This document shows, piece by piece, positions 1 through 11,673 of a DNA stretch of 64,000 bases. Within the stretch, counting starts at the first letter, position 1; each line of letters starts with the position of its first letter. The notes below the pieces were generated by a model. It worked only from the letters and a program-made list of their open reading frames with translations. It was not told the origin of the DNA and ran no database searches. The translations under genes were made by a program, and so were the position numbers. Location: positions 43,106 through 107,105 of the forward strand of contig JAKSYS010000141.1 of assembly GCA_022925895.1 (NCBI GenBank), read 5' to 3'. This stretch comes from Fragilaria crotonensis. Its lineage: Eukaryota > Bacillariophyta > Fragilariophyceae > Fragilariales > Fragilariaceae.

Positions 1-2
1 TT

Positions 3-1734
3 GAGCCACGTTGTCGGCGTTGGATTCAGCTTCCACTCAGTGAAGCTGCTACGATCAAGACCTTAGACACAGATTTCGGACATCATTACTATGATATTAT
101 ATCTGATGAGACTCGGGTTGAGTTTCACGTTGACTATTGGAAGAATTGCATATCAAGAATCAAAAGGGGAGAAGAGGCAGCGCGAGATGTTGAAGCAAAA
201 ACAAGCATACGAGTGTCATCATCAGTCAGGCCCTTGATGATTATTGGTCAAGATGAGTCTGTCTTCGCGCAGTATCTACTGTCCTCCAAACAATGGGTTG
301 GGCCAAAGGACAAGTGCCACTTCTGCCCAAGTCGGAGGGCGATGGGTATATGCTTTCTGCGTTCGTGTCACGCGAATTCGGCTTTGGCAGGCAGATGACA
401 GAGGATGAGTTACAAAGAGTGAATATGGCAAGGCAAACAGCAGCTCTCGGCGGTGGAAATTACCTCGATACAACAGCTGCGATGGAAATCTTGGGAACAA
501 CGAGGAAGCCGATTTTGTTGGAATCCCCCTTCGTAAAATACTTGTTCATCGGAATCAATAATCAGGGTTATTGGAATTCATACCACATGAGTCTTCAGCT
601 TGAGGATGTGGTTGATTGCCTACGAATCCTATATCCAAGCTTCGATTTTGTATTTTTGTTCGATCATTCTCAGGGACACGCTCGCAAACGTGATGGTGCA
701 CTCAGTGCGATCAACATGCAAAAGAACTTTGGAGGATCAAAACAGCAGATGAGAGACACAGTCATAATGTCACAAGAGGGTTATCTGGGCACACACTCAC
801 CAACCCTGGGCATCGGAGACACACAGTCAATGGTATTCAATACTGACGACTGTGGCCCATGGTATTTGACACCAGAGCAACGTGACTTACAACGTCATGA
901 TCGAATAATGGGGAAAGAAGCAAGCCAATTGAAAAAACAGAAGACCCTTCTTGAAGAGCTCAACGAAAAGGGTGTGACGCTCCAACAAAAACGCGGTACA
1001 CTAAAGCCGAACTTCAGGAATTGGCAAGAAACAATTCAATCGAAACTCACAAAGAAGTCGACAAAATCCTATCTGGATGGGAAGGAAAATCTAAAGGCAT
1101 GCTACAAGTTCTGTGGGAAAGAGGACTGATTGATCCAAGTGAGTTAGATAAATACACTGTCGACGGAAAGAAAGACACAATTTCAGGGAAGATTGACTTA
1201 CGGTATTCCCTACGCCATCTCATCGCAGAGTGTGCTGATTTCAAGGATGAGGAAACGGCACTTCAGTACCTTGGATCTCAGCTGGGCATCACGGTACTTC
1301 TAACACCAAAGTTCCATGCCGAATTAGCAGGGGAAGGCATTGAATTTTGCTGGGGTCACGCAAAGGCTTTCTACCGACGGGTTCCTGTATCTCAAAAGAG
1401 GGGACGAGAGAATTTCAAACAACTTGTGAGAGATTCAACGTGTTCAATCAAGGAGTTGACCAAAGAAAGGATGGGAAAGTTTGCTTCGAGAGCACGCGCA
1501 TATATTTGTACTTACCATCATCTTTTTGAGAGTCAGCAGAGAATGAGGCAGCAAGGTCGTACCCACAACTTCATCGCCACAAGTATAACAGAAGATCAAG
1601 GACTTCTGTACTCCGAAATCCAACGCCTGATGAAATTGTTCAAGTCTCACAGGTGTGCATTGGACTTCGATCGTGGCTTCGTCAACAGTGCACTCAAAGA
1701 AGCAAAGACAAGAAACGAGGAGGACGAGGTGTGA
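3..1734 (+). pseudogene. DDE-superfamily transposase, 5'-truncated by window edge, two frame breaks
   Basis: The reading frame is open from the window edge, so the N-terminus lies outside. Three consecutive frames together spell one protein. The first carries IIGQDESVF and a KQWVGP segment, the second PLLPKSEGDGYMLSAF and FLFDHSQGH, the third GKSKGMLQVLWERG and ELAGEGIEFCWG. The acidic residues in QDES, FDHS and GIEFCWG fit a DDE/DDD triad of eukaryotic cut-and-paste transposases. The frame moves by one missing base near 307 and again near 997; the joined reading is otherwise free of stops to 1734. Superfamily assignment is by motif resemblance only, and I cannot name the family. No terminal repeat was found. 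It may be a decayed copy or a live gene with consensus errors. Confidence 0.7.
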
Positions 1735-1737
1735 TCA

Positions 1738-2642
1738 TCATGTCGACAGAGATGGATTTTTATGGTCGCAGGAGACAGCTGCTACTAAAACTTGATAAAG
1801 GATATGGAAATAATATGCGTGCATGGTACGAATTGTACACAACCTACGTTCGGACGCTTCAACGAAAAACCAGCTGTAGTCGCTGCGGAGTTGATCTACT
1901 GACGGCCCCAGGACAATCGACCGCCGCGCGGTCGAGGGCAAACAACTTGTTTCCTGATGGAAATCGATCACTTGTTCCGCAAATGATCGATTTGGATGCA
2001 TCGGTGATGACATATCTGCCAATGCATTTTTTCGCTAACCCACCACCATCCCCAGCTGCCACGCAGGCCAGTGCTTTAGTGAACCATCCGGGACTCCGTT
2101 GGACTCCTCGGATACTCTAAATCGTCATAGTCACTACGTTTTTTGCCCAACTTGCCACAGTATATACTTCTAGTACTTCTAGTAGTATACCCTATACCGT
2201 GACACACAGGACAATAACGTTGATTGCTATGTGGTTCCACTAGCACTTCTACTATCGTACGACGGTGCAGTACAGCTGAGGCGACTTCTGGGAATCCATA
2301 GGATTCGTCAGGTTTCGGCACACCAACGTGATATCCGCTGTTCTTCTCTGGTTCCAGATTTATCACAACGCTTGAGTGCTTGCACATTGTATAAATTGCA
2401 TCCGTAATAGTACTGGTACCACCTCCATCTCAGCTACACTACATTGGTTGAATACTACCTCATAAATTGCTAGCTGTTGACAACACTAGGAACAGTACTT
2501 CTCGTTTTTCTTCATTCTGACGTTGACGAAGTTTGGTAGTTGCATGCAACGTCGATTGTGAAGAAAATAGTGTGTTCTCGTCGAGCACATCGATTCTGGC
2601 GAAGCCGAACTTGTTCCATAACGTTGCCTCAACAGAAAGAAC
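1738..2642. other. Intergenic stretch, no supported gene
   Basis: No frame here has a recognisable protein. A short direct repeat of a TAGTACTTC-type motif occurs around 2168-2190, and the GTAC/AGTACT-rich style matches other intergenic DNA in the window. The segment may include the 3' part of the transposon to its left and the promoter of the RING gene to its right. Confidence 0.5.
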
Positions 2643-3914
2643 ATGGACTCAGCAATTTTGGTTGCTGGCGATGAAAGGGTGCATCTCCTTAGCGAAGCTG
2701 AAGGAATCAATTATGGCACCAATCGTCAACAACGTCCAGGGCCAGAGGCTGATGAAGAAAATCCCGGCCTGGAAGAACCCGCCGAAAGAGAGAACGAACG
2801 AGAAGTTATGGTTGAACGCCTCACGGGAAGACTGCGATGTCTTTTTTCAGCAATCACATGGCCCATTGTTCCTCTAGGAACACTTGTGACATTATGCCTC
2901 GTTTGGGTCATGTATTCAGCATTTGTGATGGATGTCAAGTCCTCGTGTTCACATCCACTGCATGTCTATGCACTCGCCTCCATGTGCTTCCTCCTCTACG
3001 CACCACATCATTCGCAAATTCGATCCTTTCTATTTCGATACTCACGCGAACGTGATGGTCCTATACGGCCAACACGGGTCCGCCTGTACGACCAACTCTT
3101 TCATACATTGTGCATTCTATACGTGTACGGCGGCGTCACTTTAATGCAAGGCTGCAAACAGGATTTTGGGGTAAAACACGATGATTTCGATAATCCCACT
3201 GCTGCTTCGCACAATCAGACTTCTACCGACGGATTCGCAAATACATGCGACTCAACCTGTCCTCACTTGTATTCAGCTCTGGATGTGTACATTACTATGC
3301 TCGAACTCTTTACACTATCCCTCATACTACCCTTGCTATTCCTCCCGTGCATATACTTGTGGATCTTGCGACGCGCCTCGAGTGAAGCCGACAACTTTTG
3401 GCACGAATCGTTGGAGGACAGCGATGATTTGTTTGGACGCCGCCCGCCTCGTCTCACAGCGCAAGAATTGATGGAGTCGTTGGAGCCTGTCACGTTGGTA
3501 CGACAGGGGGACCGTTTGGTGCTGTTAGGGAGGAGATTGTCCTCGTCAACAACAACAGCGGCGTCCTTGTGCTTGTTTGAGTCTCCCGATGTTGTCAAGG
3601 AATGTTGCATTTGTATGTCGGATTTCAAAGTTGAAGAACAAGAAAGTGACGATGCTGCCGCATCCGCACCACCGCTGGACGCCGACGCCATTGTGCGTAC
3701 AAAGTGTGGTCATGTCTTCCACGCCACGTGCTTGCGTGGTTGGGTGGGTGGACGATGGGAGCCTCTCGACCGGCGTCGACGAAGTCGACAGACATGCTGT
3801 CCCCTGTGTCGAGAAGACTTGCAGCCGTCAGCAGCTGGAAGACATACTGCAGTAAGACCGACGGCACAAAGCAGTGTCGACCCGGAGGCTGCATCTCAGC
3901 CAGATCGTGTATGA
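2643..3914 (+). CDS. Multi-pass membrane RING-H2 E3 ubiquitin ligase-like protein
   Basis: An intact 423-residue single-exon frame. After an acidic N-terminus of about 65 residues come hydrophobic segments near residues 72-95 (PIVPLGTLVTLCLVWVMYSA), 103-120, 150-170 and a long one near 215-245. A loop rich in Asn, Thr and Cys separates the third and fourth segments. The C-terminal third holds a RING-H2 finger: CCIC near residue 320, CGHVFHATC near 352-360 and CCPLC near 385. The pattern C-x2-C ... C-x-H-x2-H-x2-C ... C-x2-C fits the RING-H2 class, which recruits E2 enzymes to ubiquitinate substrates. The region between the fifth and seventh ligands has an extended Asp/Ala insert before and an Arg-rich insert within the finger. 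Location in an endomembrane is inferred from the hydrophobic segments. Substrate unknown. Confidence 0.85.
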   Translation: MDSAILVAGDERVHLLSEAEGINYGTNRQQRPGPEADEENPGLEEPAERENEREVMVERLTGRLRCLFSAITWPIVPLGTLVTLCLVWVMYSAFVMDVKSSCSHPLHVYALASMCFLLYAPHHSQIRSFLFRYSRERDGPIRPTRVRLYDQLFHTLCILYVYGGVTLMQGCKQDFGVKHDDFDNPTAASHNQTSTDGFANTCDSTCPHLYSALDVYITMLELFTLSLILPLLFLPCIYLWILRRASSEADNFWHESLEDSDDLFGRRPPRLTAQELMESLEPVTLVRQGDRLVLLGRRLSSSTTTAASLCLFESPDVVKECCICMSDFKVEEQESDDAAASAPPLDADAIVRTKCGHVFHATCLRGWVGGRWEPLDRRRRSRQTCCPLCREDLQPSAAGRHTAVRPTAQSSVDPEAASQPDRV

Positions 3915-4407
3915 ATGTATCTGAGTACAAATATATCATTGGCGTTGAGAAATCGAAGTTGGTTTTTTCGTACTGTTAATCCTAATGATCAAATAAATTA
4001 ATGACACGAAGAGCATTCCATCACGTCATGTTTGGCCATTGGTGCGGCGCGGCTGTGTGCCGGCATAAACTTGATGTCCGCTGGGTTATCAACATTTAGT
4101 CTACACCAGTAGCCCTGATTGCATCAGTGAAGCTCGCCAATTAGTCGAAATGATCTGCAAGCCTGCTCTTTACGGTGTACTCCGTACAACTGAATAAGGG
4201 AGGAAATTCTGCACTTTGATCCTTAAGGTAGCGCGAACCTATCGCAATGATAGAACTAGAGCGTAGGCGAGTTTCGTCTTTGTGCCATAGTGTTACCCTT
4301 GATTGGTTAGCGATACTTTAAACATCTTTGCAGACTTCTTTATGCCACGGCTAGAACTCCAGACTATTAATACCGGCAATTGATCCGAGGAGCCAAAACC
4401 TTTCACG
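3915..4407. other. Intergenic region between convergent genes
   Basis: About 490 bp between the 3' ends of the RING gene (+) and the phospholipase-like gene (-). No coding frame, RNA gene or clear repeat was recognised. Confidence 0.5.
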
Positions 4408-5124
4408 TCATTGCGAACATTTTTTCTGTTGGGCGACCGTACATTTGTCTCTACTGTCTTTGCAGTTGAAAATACCTCCCTTGTCTACGGCTGTGTAAAA
4501 CACATTAGCCAACAGTTGGCACGTAGATACGCCCTTGCATTGTGCGTACATGTTGTTTTTGAACTCAGCGTCGCATTGTGAGCGTGTTTTGCTACAACCA
4601 GCATAGCACACATCATGAATATTGCAAGAGTCTTCAAACCCGCTGACAGAGTCGGCAATGTCCATGAGCCAAGGGGGGAACAACGCACTTGGTCCGCAAC
4701 CACCCCAGCTCACATCACCGCAGAAAGCTTCGTTGGCAGTGACTGTTACGGTCCCAAAGTTGGCTACTTTGGTTTGGTCGTGATTGTTCTTGGTTGCCGT
4801 CTTCTTCGGGGCAATGCATTCTTCGGATACTTCGCAATAGATGTCTGGATTTGACAAGATACAGCCGTCCCATCTATTCCGGCAGTTCCAAATACTGGTG
4901 ATTTTGGTCTGGTAAGTAAGTTTGACGCATCCTTGGCTGTCGGTGGTTCCTTGTGTCATAAAATCGTCGTTGTTCACATCGTCGTCAAAGCACTCCACAA
5001 GGGCGCCTGGAACAGGTTTGCCGGCCATCTTGACGCAGAGCTTGATCGTCCCAGCATCAACAAAGGACGACATGGCGAAAATGGACGCCAGGAACACAAT
5101 TATTCGCCCAGCTTTCATTTTCAT
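4408..5124 (-). CDS. Secreted transthyretin-like plus phospholipase A2-like protein
   Basis: An intact 238-residue frame. Residues 1-24 form a signal peptide ending FVDAG. Residues about 25-120 resemble a transthyretin-like or prealbumin-type beta sandwich: KLCVKMAGKPVPGALVE, then an acidic DDDVNNDDF stretch and TQGTTDSQGCVKL. Residues about 135-238 resemble a small Cys-rich phospholipase A2: CGDVSWGGCG, then FEDSCNIHDVCYAGCS, then CDAEFKNNM. The CNIHDVCY segment holds the His-Asp pair of the PLA2 active site, and the many cysteines suggest disulfides. Role inferred: a secreted lipid-hydrolysing or lipid-binding protein. Catalysis is unproven because the calcium-binding loop is only loosely matched. 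The pairing of the two domains is unusual. Confidence 0.75.
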   Translation of the reverse strand: MKMKAGRIIVFLASIFAMSSFVDAGTIKLCVKMAGKPVPGALVECFDDDVNNDDFMTQGTTDSQGCVKLTYQTKITSIWNCRNRWDGCILSNPDIYCEVSEECIAPKKTATKNNHDQTKVANFGTVTVTANEAFCGDVSWGGCGPSALFPPWLMDIADSVSGFEDSCNIHDVCYAGCSKTRSQCDAEFKNNMYAQCKGVSTCQLLANVFYTAVDKGGIFNCKDSRDKCTVAQQKKCSQ

Positions 5125-7303
5125 TTCTTTCTACTCGGAGTACTATATAAACAATATTCACTGTGATACGTTAAAGAGGTTAGAGCGGCGAATTGCGAAA
5201 TCTTCACATGAAACAACGAACTTTGTAGGTGTCTCACATCTTGTGCTCGCGTCGTCGTCAAATTCTTCACTGCTTTGAGCGGTGGAAAGATTAAATATCT
5301 AATTTGTGAGTTCGTTGTTTGTCTGTGGTTGTGAAACTTGTGAACGATGTGTGGAGTAATCTTGTTCACTGCTGACACACGTAAGGGGATGTTGTTGAAA
5401 TAAGGGACTCAAGACTCACGACTCATCCAAGAGGTGAATGTCCAGAGTCCAGACTGCAGTACTAAAGGTACCAGGAAGTGGTACCGTAAGCTGTAAGCAC
5501 ACCGCGCAACGACTTCGAGACTCCGAGTATACAGAACTTCGCATTCGTCTGTTTTCGTATATTTATTTCGCACATATAGCGAGTATGTATCTGTTTTTGA
5601 AACTTCAGGAAAACGCTTGATGCCCATATGTACTGTAGATTTGTCCCGACGTAGTCGTGCTTGTCGTCCCATTTTTAACGCCTTTCCATGGATAACTACG
5701 AATACTCGTTTTCCAACGACCTTCAACAGATTCAATATAAAATATCAATATATTTCGTTTTTGTAATTCAAGCACCATGACACGCGACACGTGATCATAC
5801 AGTAGCTACGTAGGTCTCCAGTACTCCTATAGTAGTAGAGAAGAGAAACGATTCCTGACAGACAGTTTGAAAATACTCTCTACAAGTACCAGGTAGAAAT
5901 CATACGCGTAGTATACCTTGTCATCGAAGGCACTTACGACTATTTCAACTTTGCCCCACGAAGGGATGGAGGATCTCCTTTTGTTCCTCTTAATCCCATC
6001 CCATATGGGTGTATGGACGATTGCTGGTATTTTGGTAGGTTGTGTGAAAGTGATTGCTGTGTGAGTGCTTCCGTGAAACATGGGTGTTCTTGATGTTTGC
6101 TACATGTAGTGAATTGCTCGCTCATACAATGGCTTTGCCTAGTTTCATCAAAATATGAAGTGCAGTGCCTTGGCAAAAACAAGCGTTTCATGAATTTGCA
6201 AGTTTGAGATGGGTGCATTGATGTGATGTATTTTGTTGCTAGTAGTTTGAGGTGCGGGCATGATATTTAGGTAAATTTCTCATCAAGAACCTACAGGTCA
6301 ATGCAAGAACTTTAGCACATAAGGGTGGTGCCCAACCAGGTACTGTAGTACTAGCTAGTGGATCACAAAGCAATATGATGGTACTGGTGTTGGGCATTAA
6401 AACATGTTGGAATGGAAAATCTGTTTGTGATGATGATACATTTGAGTGCCCAGAGCTTAAATCAAGATTTCAAAAACTGGTACAAATAGCCTGTAATCAT
6501 GTGAACAAGAATACAATATTCATTGGCAGCAAGGCTATAGAGGAGACCTAACAGCAAGACAAATGGTGAAAGTACTACCAGATGCAGATTGGCCATCAAT
6601 GTAACAAAACATGGGAAATTCCAATGCAAGAGCCCTTGGTTTCCAGTGAAGCAGTGCTGAAACTGTATGCTCTAAGAACAATTGACACCAGGATGGAATC
6701 TACCTGAAATTCAATCTTTTTTAGAAATGAGATCATCATTCCATTATCCAAGACCAGTAGATTTGGTAAGCAAATTATGTTAGTGCAGCAATTTCATTCT
6801 TAAGCAAATTTTTGTGTCCGCAAGCAATTTTTTGCAGATGTCAGCAGCACGATAATCAAGCGGGCAGGTCCAGTTTTTCGCCAGACAGATTTCGATCGGC
6901 GCGTTTTTTCCTTTCTGTATTCACGACTTCTACTACAAGGTATGTCATATACATACCGGTAGACGGCCCCTTATGCTATGATATTCATATATGAAAATCT
7001 ATATCGATATGAATTCACAATTCACGCTACTAAGTAGCGACGCTTTATGTCATAGATTGTGCTGATTTGGATTCCTCCTCCGAGTACTGGACTACTTGCA
7101 ACACGTACTGTAGTACGAGCATATGTGTTTTTTGTTAAAACACACAATTTGAAGTCTACATACTGACGATTGATGAACAAGGCCTCTGGCAACTGCTACA
7201 GTACCAGTACTAGAGTAGGCATAGCCTTCTCAAGCTCGGCACTGCTTCCCTCCTCCATTCTTGCGTGCTTCTAATCGAATTATTGTCGTTCTATCGTGCA
7301 ATC
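5125..7303. other. 2.2-kb intergenic region, no gene seen
   Basis: Short frames here are not protein-like and have many stops. The stretch 6240-6800 is A/T-rich and may be an old transposon remnant, but no family could be identified. One TACCGGTA palindrome occurs near 6955. The segment upstream of 7304 should hold the promoter of the GT90 gene. Confidence 0.4.
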
Positions 7304-8577
7304 ATGAGATGTACCAGTCAAGCGTCCATGGTCCTTGCTGCGGTTGTGGCTATGGCGTTGAGATTTTTTCACGTTGAAAACCTCCGACAGCCGAAACAAA
7401 GCTCCGATGCTGCAATATCTTGGTTGCCGAATCCCACTGGGCGTTGCCGGGCGCCTAGGTTGGATTGGAACTCTTCGACCCGCGAGGAACGCTTTCCGTC
7501 CGTGGAGGACCGTGTCTGCCTCTACATGACGCGCTGGTACGATCCGTATTATGGAACCGCCAAACAATGGAAGCCAGTGTTGAGATATCGCCACGACGAT
7601 GCGTCGACCCTAGAAATATACCTGAACAACGTTCTTATATACATCATAGAAAGGATTGATAACGACCTCGCGAACGACATTCCTTTCTTCTTATTCAGAA
7701 ACAACATGTCGTTGATTGAAACGATTGCCGGACAAAAACACTGGATCCTGGTTTTGACCTATGGACGAGATACAAGTAAGGTTTGCAACAAATTCAATCA
7801 CTCCAACCCTCTTCTATTCGCCTGGGGCGATCAAGAACTAAAGATTGACGTTCACTTACCAATTTTCGGGAAGTGGCGCTTCAACAATGTGGACCACCAC
7901 GACGCACCAGCACCAATTTTGGCACCTCTCGATACATTTAGGCACTTTGGACAATTCAACGTAGTCCACGAAAATGACATCCCATGGGAGCAAAAGATTA
8001 ACAAAGCTGTCTGGAGAGGTACCATGACCGGGATCGTTGAGAATGGCAGGTTTCCGTACGATTATGATTTAGAGGCAAATGCGTTAGACACTTGTCTGAA
8101 GTTCGAGCGCTGTCGCCTAGTTTATCGCAATCACAACCACACTGACACCGACGTTGGTTTTCTCACTGCTCTCACGAAGAATTGAAAATCGTCAATGGTG
8201 TTGATATGATGCAACCCTACCTGTCAATCAAAGATCAGCTACAATACAAAATGTTGATCAGCATCGAGGGTAACGACGTGGCGACTGGCTTGAAATGGAA
8301 CTTACTCAGCAGGTCTGTAGTCCTGATGCCTCCGCCGACGAAAACAATTTTCTCGTTAGAAGTCTTGCTTGAGCCGTGGGTTCACTACATACCGCTCAAT
8401 ATCGACAATGTCAGTGAAGCTATCCAATGGGTTTTGCAGAACGAGGACGAGGCGCAGAGGATATCGAAGCGAGCAACAAACTTGATTGAAGACCTGTTCC
8501 TTCATCCGAAGGCCGACCAGGATCGAGAGGACGTGCTCCAGGAGGTAGCGAATCGCGTCACTGCTCTGTGGCAGTAG
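7304..8577 (+). CDS. Glycosyltransferase family 90 (CAP10 domain) protein, one frame break
   Basis: Two abutting frames form one protein of about 424 residues. The first (to about 8170) starts MRCTSQASMVLAAVVAMALR, a likely signal anchor for a type II Golgi protein, and carries KINKAVWRGTMTG. The second holds MQPYLSIKDQLQYK, GNDVATGLKWNLLSRSVVLM and LEPWVHYIPL, the standard C-terminal core of CAP10/GT90 enzymes, which transfer sugars such as xylose or glucose in the secretory pathway. The break between VGFLTA and SHEELK is mended by one missing base near 8170, giving a length divisible by three, so a consensus error or recent mutation is likely. The upstream frame could begin at 7265 with GTG, but the ATG at 7304 opens the hydrophobic anchor. 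Acceptor specificity cannot be read. Confidence 0.85.
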
Positions 8578-8795
8578 AAATCACGTTCGGCATTGGTTCA
8601 TGAAGATGGATAGCATAACATGAGCTCGTTGTCGCAATTCACAAATTCAGCAATCCCTAATCAATCCATGGTTACTATCATTACACTATGCACGTCGCTC
8701 CAGCTTCGAGAACTATCAAACATGAGAAGATTAAATATCATAGCATGAGTCCTTCGACCAAGACTCTCTTGCATGTTTCATCACGGCGAAGAATG

Positions 8796-10296
8796 CTAGA
8801 AGTTCCCTACCCGGTGGTGTATGCCGGAGATCCATAGAAGCTCTCTTCTTTTGCAAGGAGAAATGATTTGCACAAGATCTGCTGTCGCTGGGACTGGTTG
8901 AGATGTGTCAGACGAAGAGGTTGGATTCTTGATGAGTGTGACACAAAAGCACTTGGCTACGTCGTCATCTCCCCTGATCAGCGCCACGCTTAAGCCAAGG
9001 TCATTTCGATTCTTCATCGACCCTCTCAGTACGCACGGTCGAGGCTTCACGTGATCCTTGCGACCGAGGGGAGAAGGTGAAATCATCTGGCTAATCAAAT
9101 CAAAAGCGTTTTGCAGGTCATGGTGGCTCGTCAGATTGAAAATGGTCATGGAGCAGACCTCTTGCTTGGAATAGTTAGAAAGTTGGGTGAACAGATGGTT
9201 ACAATCAATGAGTGCACCGCCCATGGATGCTATCGCCTATGGAGGGATATAGGTGATTAGCGATTTCGTTTCAACGCGAGGATAACACTGCCCAGTGATA
9301 CGTACCATTCCAACAGAGCATGAATTGAAGATGAGCCTGCAGTCGTTATCATCAACGTTTGTCTGAAGTTTGAAATTGTTGTCATCGACGTCACGAACAC
9401 ACTGCTCCGCTGGGTTGTTCATCGTTGACGTTGGTTGAGAGCTTTCGAAATGGCTCATGGCCGACGTCGGCGGAACGCCACCAAAGTTTCCCAGTGACCA
9501 AACACCATTCTGAGCAGCAACATGTCGAACCGTCTGTGCTGCCTCTGGTCCGTGGGCGCCACTTCCTATCGCTTGTATTTGTTTAATAAGCTGGTGTCGA
9601 TCGATTTCCGAGCGGTATTGATGTTGTTGCAACATGCGAATATAGCTGGCAGCTTCTGTCAGAACAGAAGACTTAGTACCTTTGGAACTATGACACCTCC
9701 AGAAGAAAGGAGATTCCGAATTTCGTTGATTTGCCTCGAGATCCTAAATGACCGTTCTTTTTCGCGAGCATTACGTTCTTCTCGAACATCCTCGGTGATA
9801 GCGGGAGTAATAGCCTTCTTCCCCCTTTTCAAGGGACGGTCATCATCTGCTAATGATGATGAATTTGATGAAGCAGCGCCGTTATTGGAGAATGAAACGA
9901 TGGAGTTCAAAGAATAATCAAGGTTTGATTCGTGTTCAGCCTTCTTGACTGAGAAAACTGGTGTGAGTTTGGTGCAGTGAAGCTATGGAATGCACAAGAG
10001 ATATTCGTTGTGCAAAATGGCTCACCCTGAACCTCTTTCGAATAGCTTGTGGCAATCGATGCAAGGCTAGCAACAGCTACCTCGGCAGCTTGCCTATCTG
10101 CTGCTTGCCGCTGATCGTTGTTCATCATAGCCTCGTCCGTAGCCATGTGCGCAGCGTCAAAATTGAAGGCGAAGGAGTTGCTTCCAATGCTACAGCTTCC
10201 AGAGGCATCAGAGTTATTGCTACTATCTCTGTTACCATTCTTTCTTCTCAAAGTTACCTGTGCCCAGTCTGGGTCGTTGTCAGCAAGTGCATTCAT
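8796..10296 (-). CDS. bHLH-PAS transcription factor, three exons, one frame break
   Basis: Exons are approximately 10296-10026, 9957-9306 and 9236-8796, with GT-AG introns of 68 and 69 bp. The phases agree and give about 454 residues. Exon 2 carries a basic helix-loop-helix: REERNAREKERSFRISRQIN, then RNLLSSGGVIVPK, then helix 2 in the next frame, SYIRMLQQHQYRSE. The frame slips by one base (CCC read as CC near 9678). Exon 3 continues a PAS domain, AIASMGGALIDCNHLF, joined cleanly to SCSVGM of exon 2. Diatoms carry such single-bHLH, single-PAS proteins, and the RITMO1-type regulator of Phaeodactylum diel rhythm is of this class. This gene is a relative; orthology to RITMO1 is not shown. The protein should act in the nucleus on E-box-like sites. 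The first 85 residues are Asn/Ser/Ala-rich. Confidence 0.85.
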
Positions 10297-11224
10297 CTTG
10301 CTTTTTTGTGTGAAACAGCTGATGTGGAAGATGAAAGGTCAGCGAGATGCTAAAAGTTTTAGATCAATGCGAACGATTCACGATCGTCATCGAATTTGTG
10401 TTTTTTACAATCGCATTTCCTTTTCTAAGATGTTTCATAAATAACAATGGGGCAATTTATGACGAAACACTTCATGTGGAATGAATGATGTCATCGATTT
10501 TGGGTTTCTTACTTAGGCGATTTATACATCTGACGTTTCTTATATATGGACGTTTCTTTAGTACCCAGGGGTAGTCCAGACAACTGTCTTCCATCTGGGG
10601 CTGACTCAGCCGAAGACGGTTTGAGACTCGAAAGCATGACACTCCAATCACATCGTCTACTACCAGTACTCAAGCTTGCATTGTACAAGTACTCCAGTAC
10701 TATTGAACAGAGTTGACAGCCACATGTATCTATGCACGCACCTCATGATTCGTGGAGAGTATCATAGTCGCCCTCGTTCACTACTCTAGGTACGAGTAGT
10801 TCTTGAACTCAACTACAACGCATACTTCTGGAGAACAGTTACTTAGGCGTGACACAAGATGTAGTGTTGTTTTTGCATACCAGGTACTGTATCAACTCTG
10901 TTCATGTGGATAAAAAAAAATGATATCAAGAGTGTGCATAAGCATGAAACTTACATTCGTTGAGCTCGTGAATGCATGTGCAGGTATCTCAGGATATCCG
11001 GTATTGTATAACATATTTTTGAATTGTACGTTATTGTGGCGTATTTATTACGTCATAGGTGTTCTCATATTTGTGCAGGGTGGCTTCCACATGCTCGTAG
11101 TTTCCTCGCTGTTCGCGCACCACCTTCAGTTACACATGGTCGCACCGATCCTCGTTCTAATGCTCACAAATTCAGCAAGGCGGGCTCCACACACCACACC
11201 ATCTCTTCCACGATAGTAGCGACA
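10297..11224. other. Intergenic region upstream of the bHLH-PAS gene and a small secreted-protein gene
   Basis: About 930 bp containing the 5' sides of a minus-strand gene and a plus-strand gene, so a divergent promoter region. Many AGTACT and GTAC motifs occur between 10660 and 10900. No RNA gene or transposon end was recognised. Confidence 0.45.
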
Positions 11225-11673
11225 ATGCACTCTACGTTTGCTCTTCTTTCCTCTTCATTTATACGGCTGCAGCGTTTAGTCTCCGATCCATCCCCGTCTC
11301 CACCAAAAGGCTCTTCCTATCGGCAAAGCCCATTGCAACACCGGCCATTGCTATCTCCGATGATGTTTCTGAGCCTAAGATAGCCATCAAATTGAACGAC
11401 TATCTCTCATCGCTCCAATCTAACGTCATTCTCGGTGCTGGTACTCCACTTTGTAATGTCTACCTGGATTTGATCAACGATCCTGAGCGCTATTTGGCTA
11501 CCATCCAACGCGATATCAACCAAGGTATTCATCAGAAGTGGAACATCTGGTCCCTGGTTTCCCGTTGCGTTGGTTCTGTCTTCCGACGCCTCCGCCTCCG
11601 CAGCAACAACAAAACCCAGCCAATCCAACAGAAAGCTGCGCCTGAGTCGCATTTGGCTGTCGAACATGCTTGA
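11225..11673 (+). CDS. Small secreted hypothetical protein, one frame break near the N-terminus
   Basis: The frame from the ATG at 11225 begins MHSTFALL. The adjacent frame then gives LFIYTAAAFSLRSIPVSTKR and stays open to the stop at 11673. Restoring one base in the CTTCTTTCC run near 11245-11250 joins them into a 149-residue protein with a clean signal peptide. The mature part contains NDYLSSLQSNVILGAGTPLC, YLDLINDPERYLATIQRDI and a basic C-terminal region. No family was recognised. The AAFS context could be a plastid-type signal-peptide cleavage site, which is a guess. Confidence 0.5.

Noticed and set aside
1653-2120. 155-residue plus-strand frame after the transposase
   Set aside because: No recognisable family and it overlaps the transposase end in another frame.
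9655-9678. A 24-bp GT-AG segment at the bHLH break
   Set aside because: Too short for an intron and its removal does not give the helix 2 frame.
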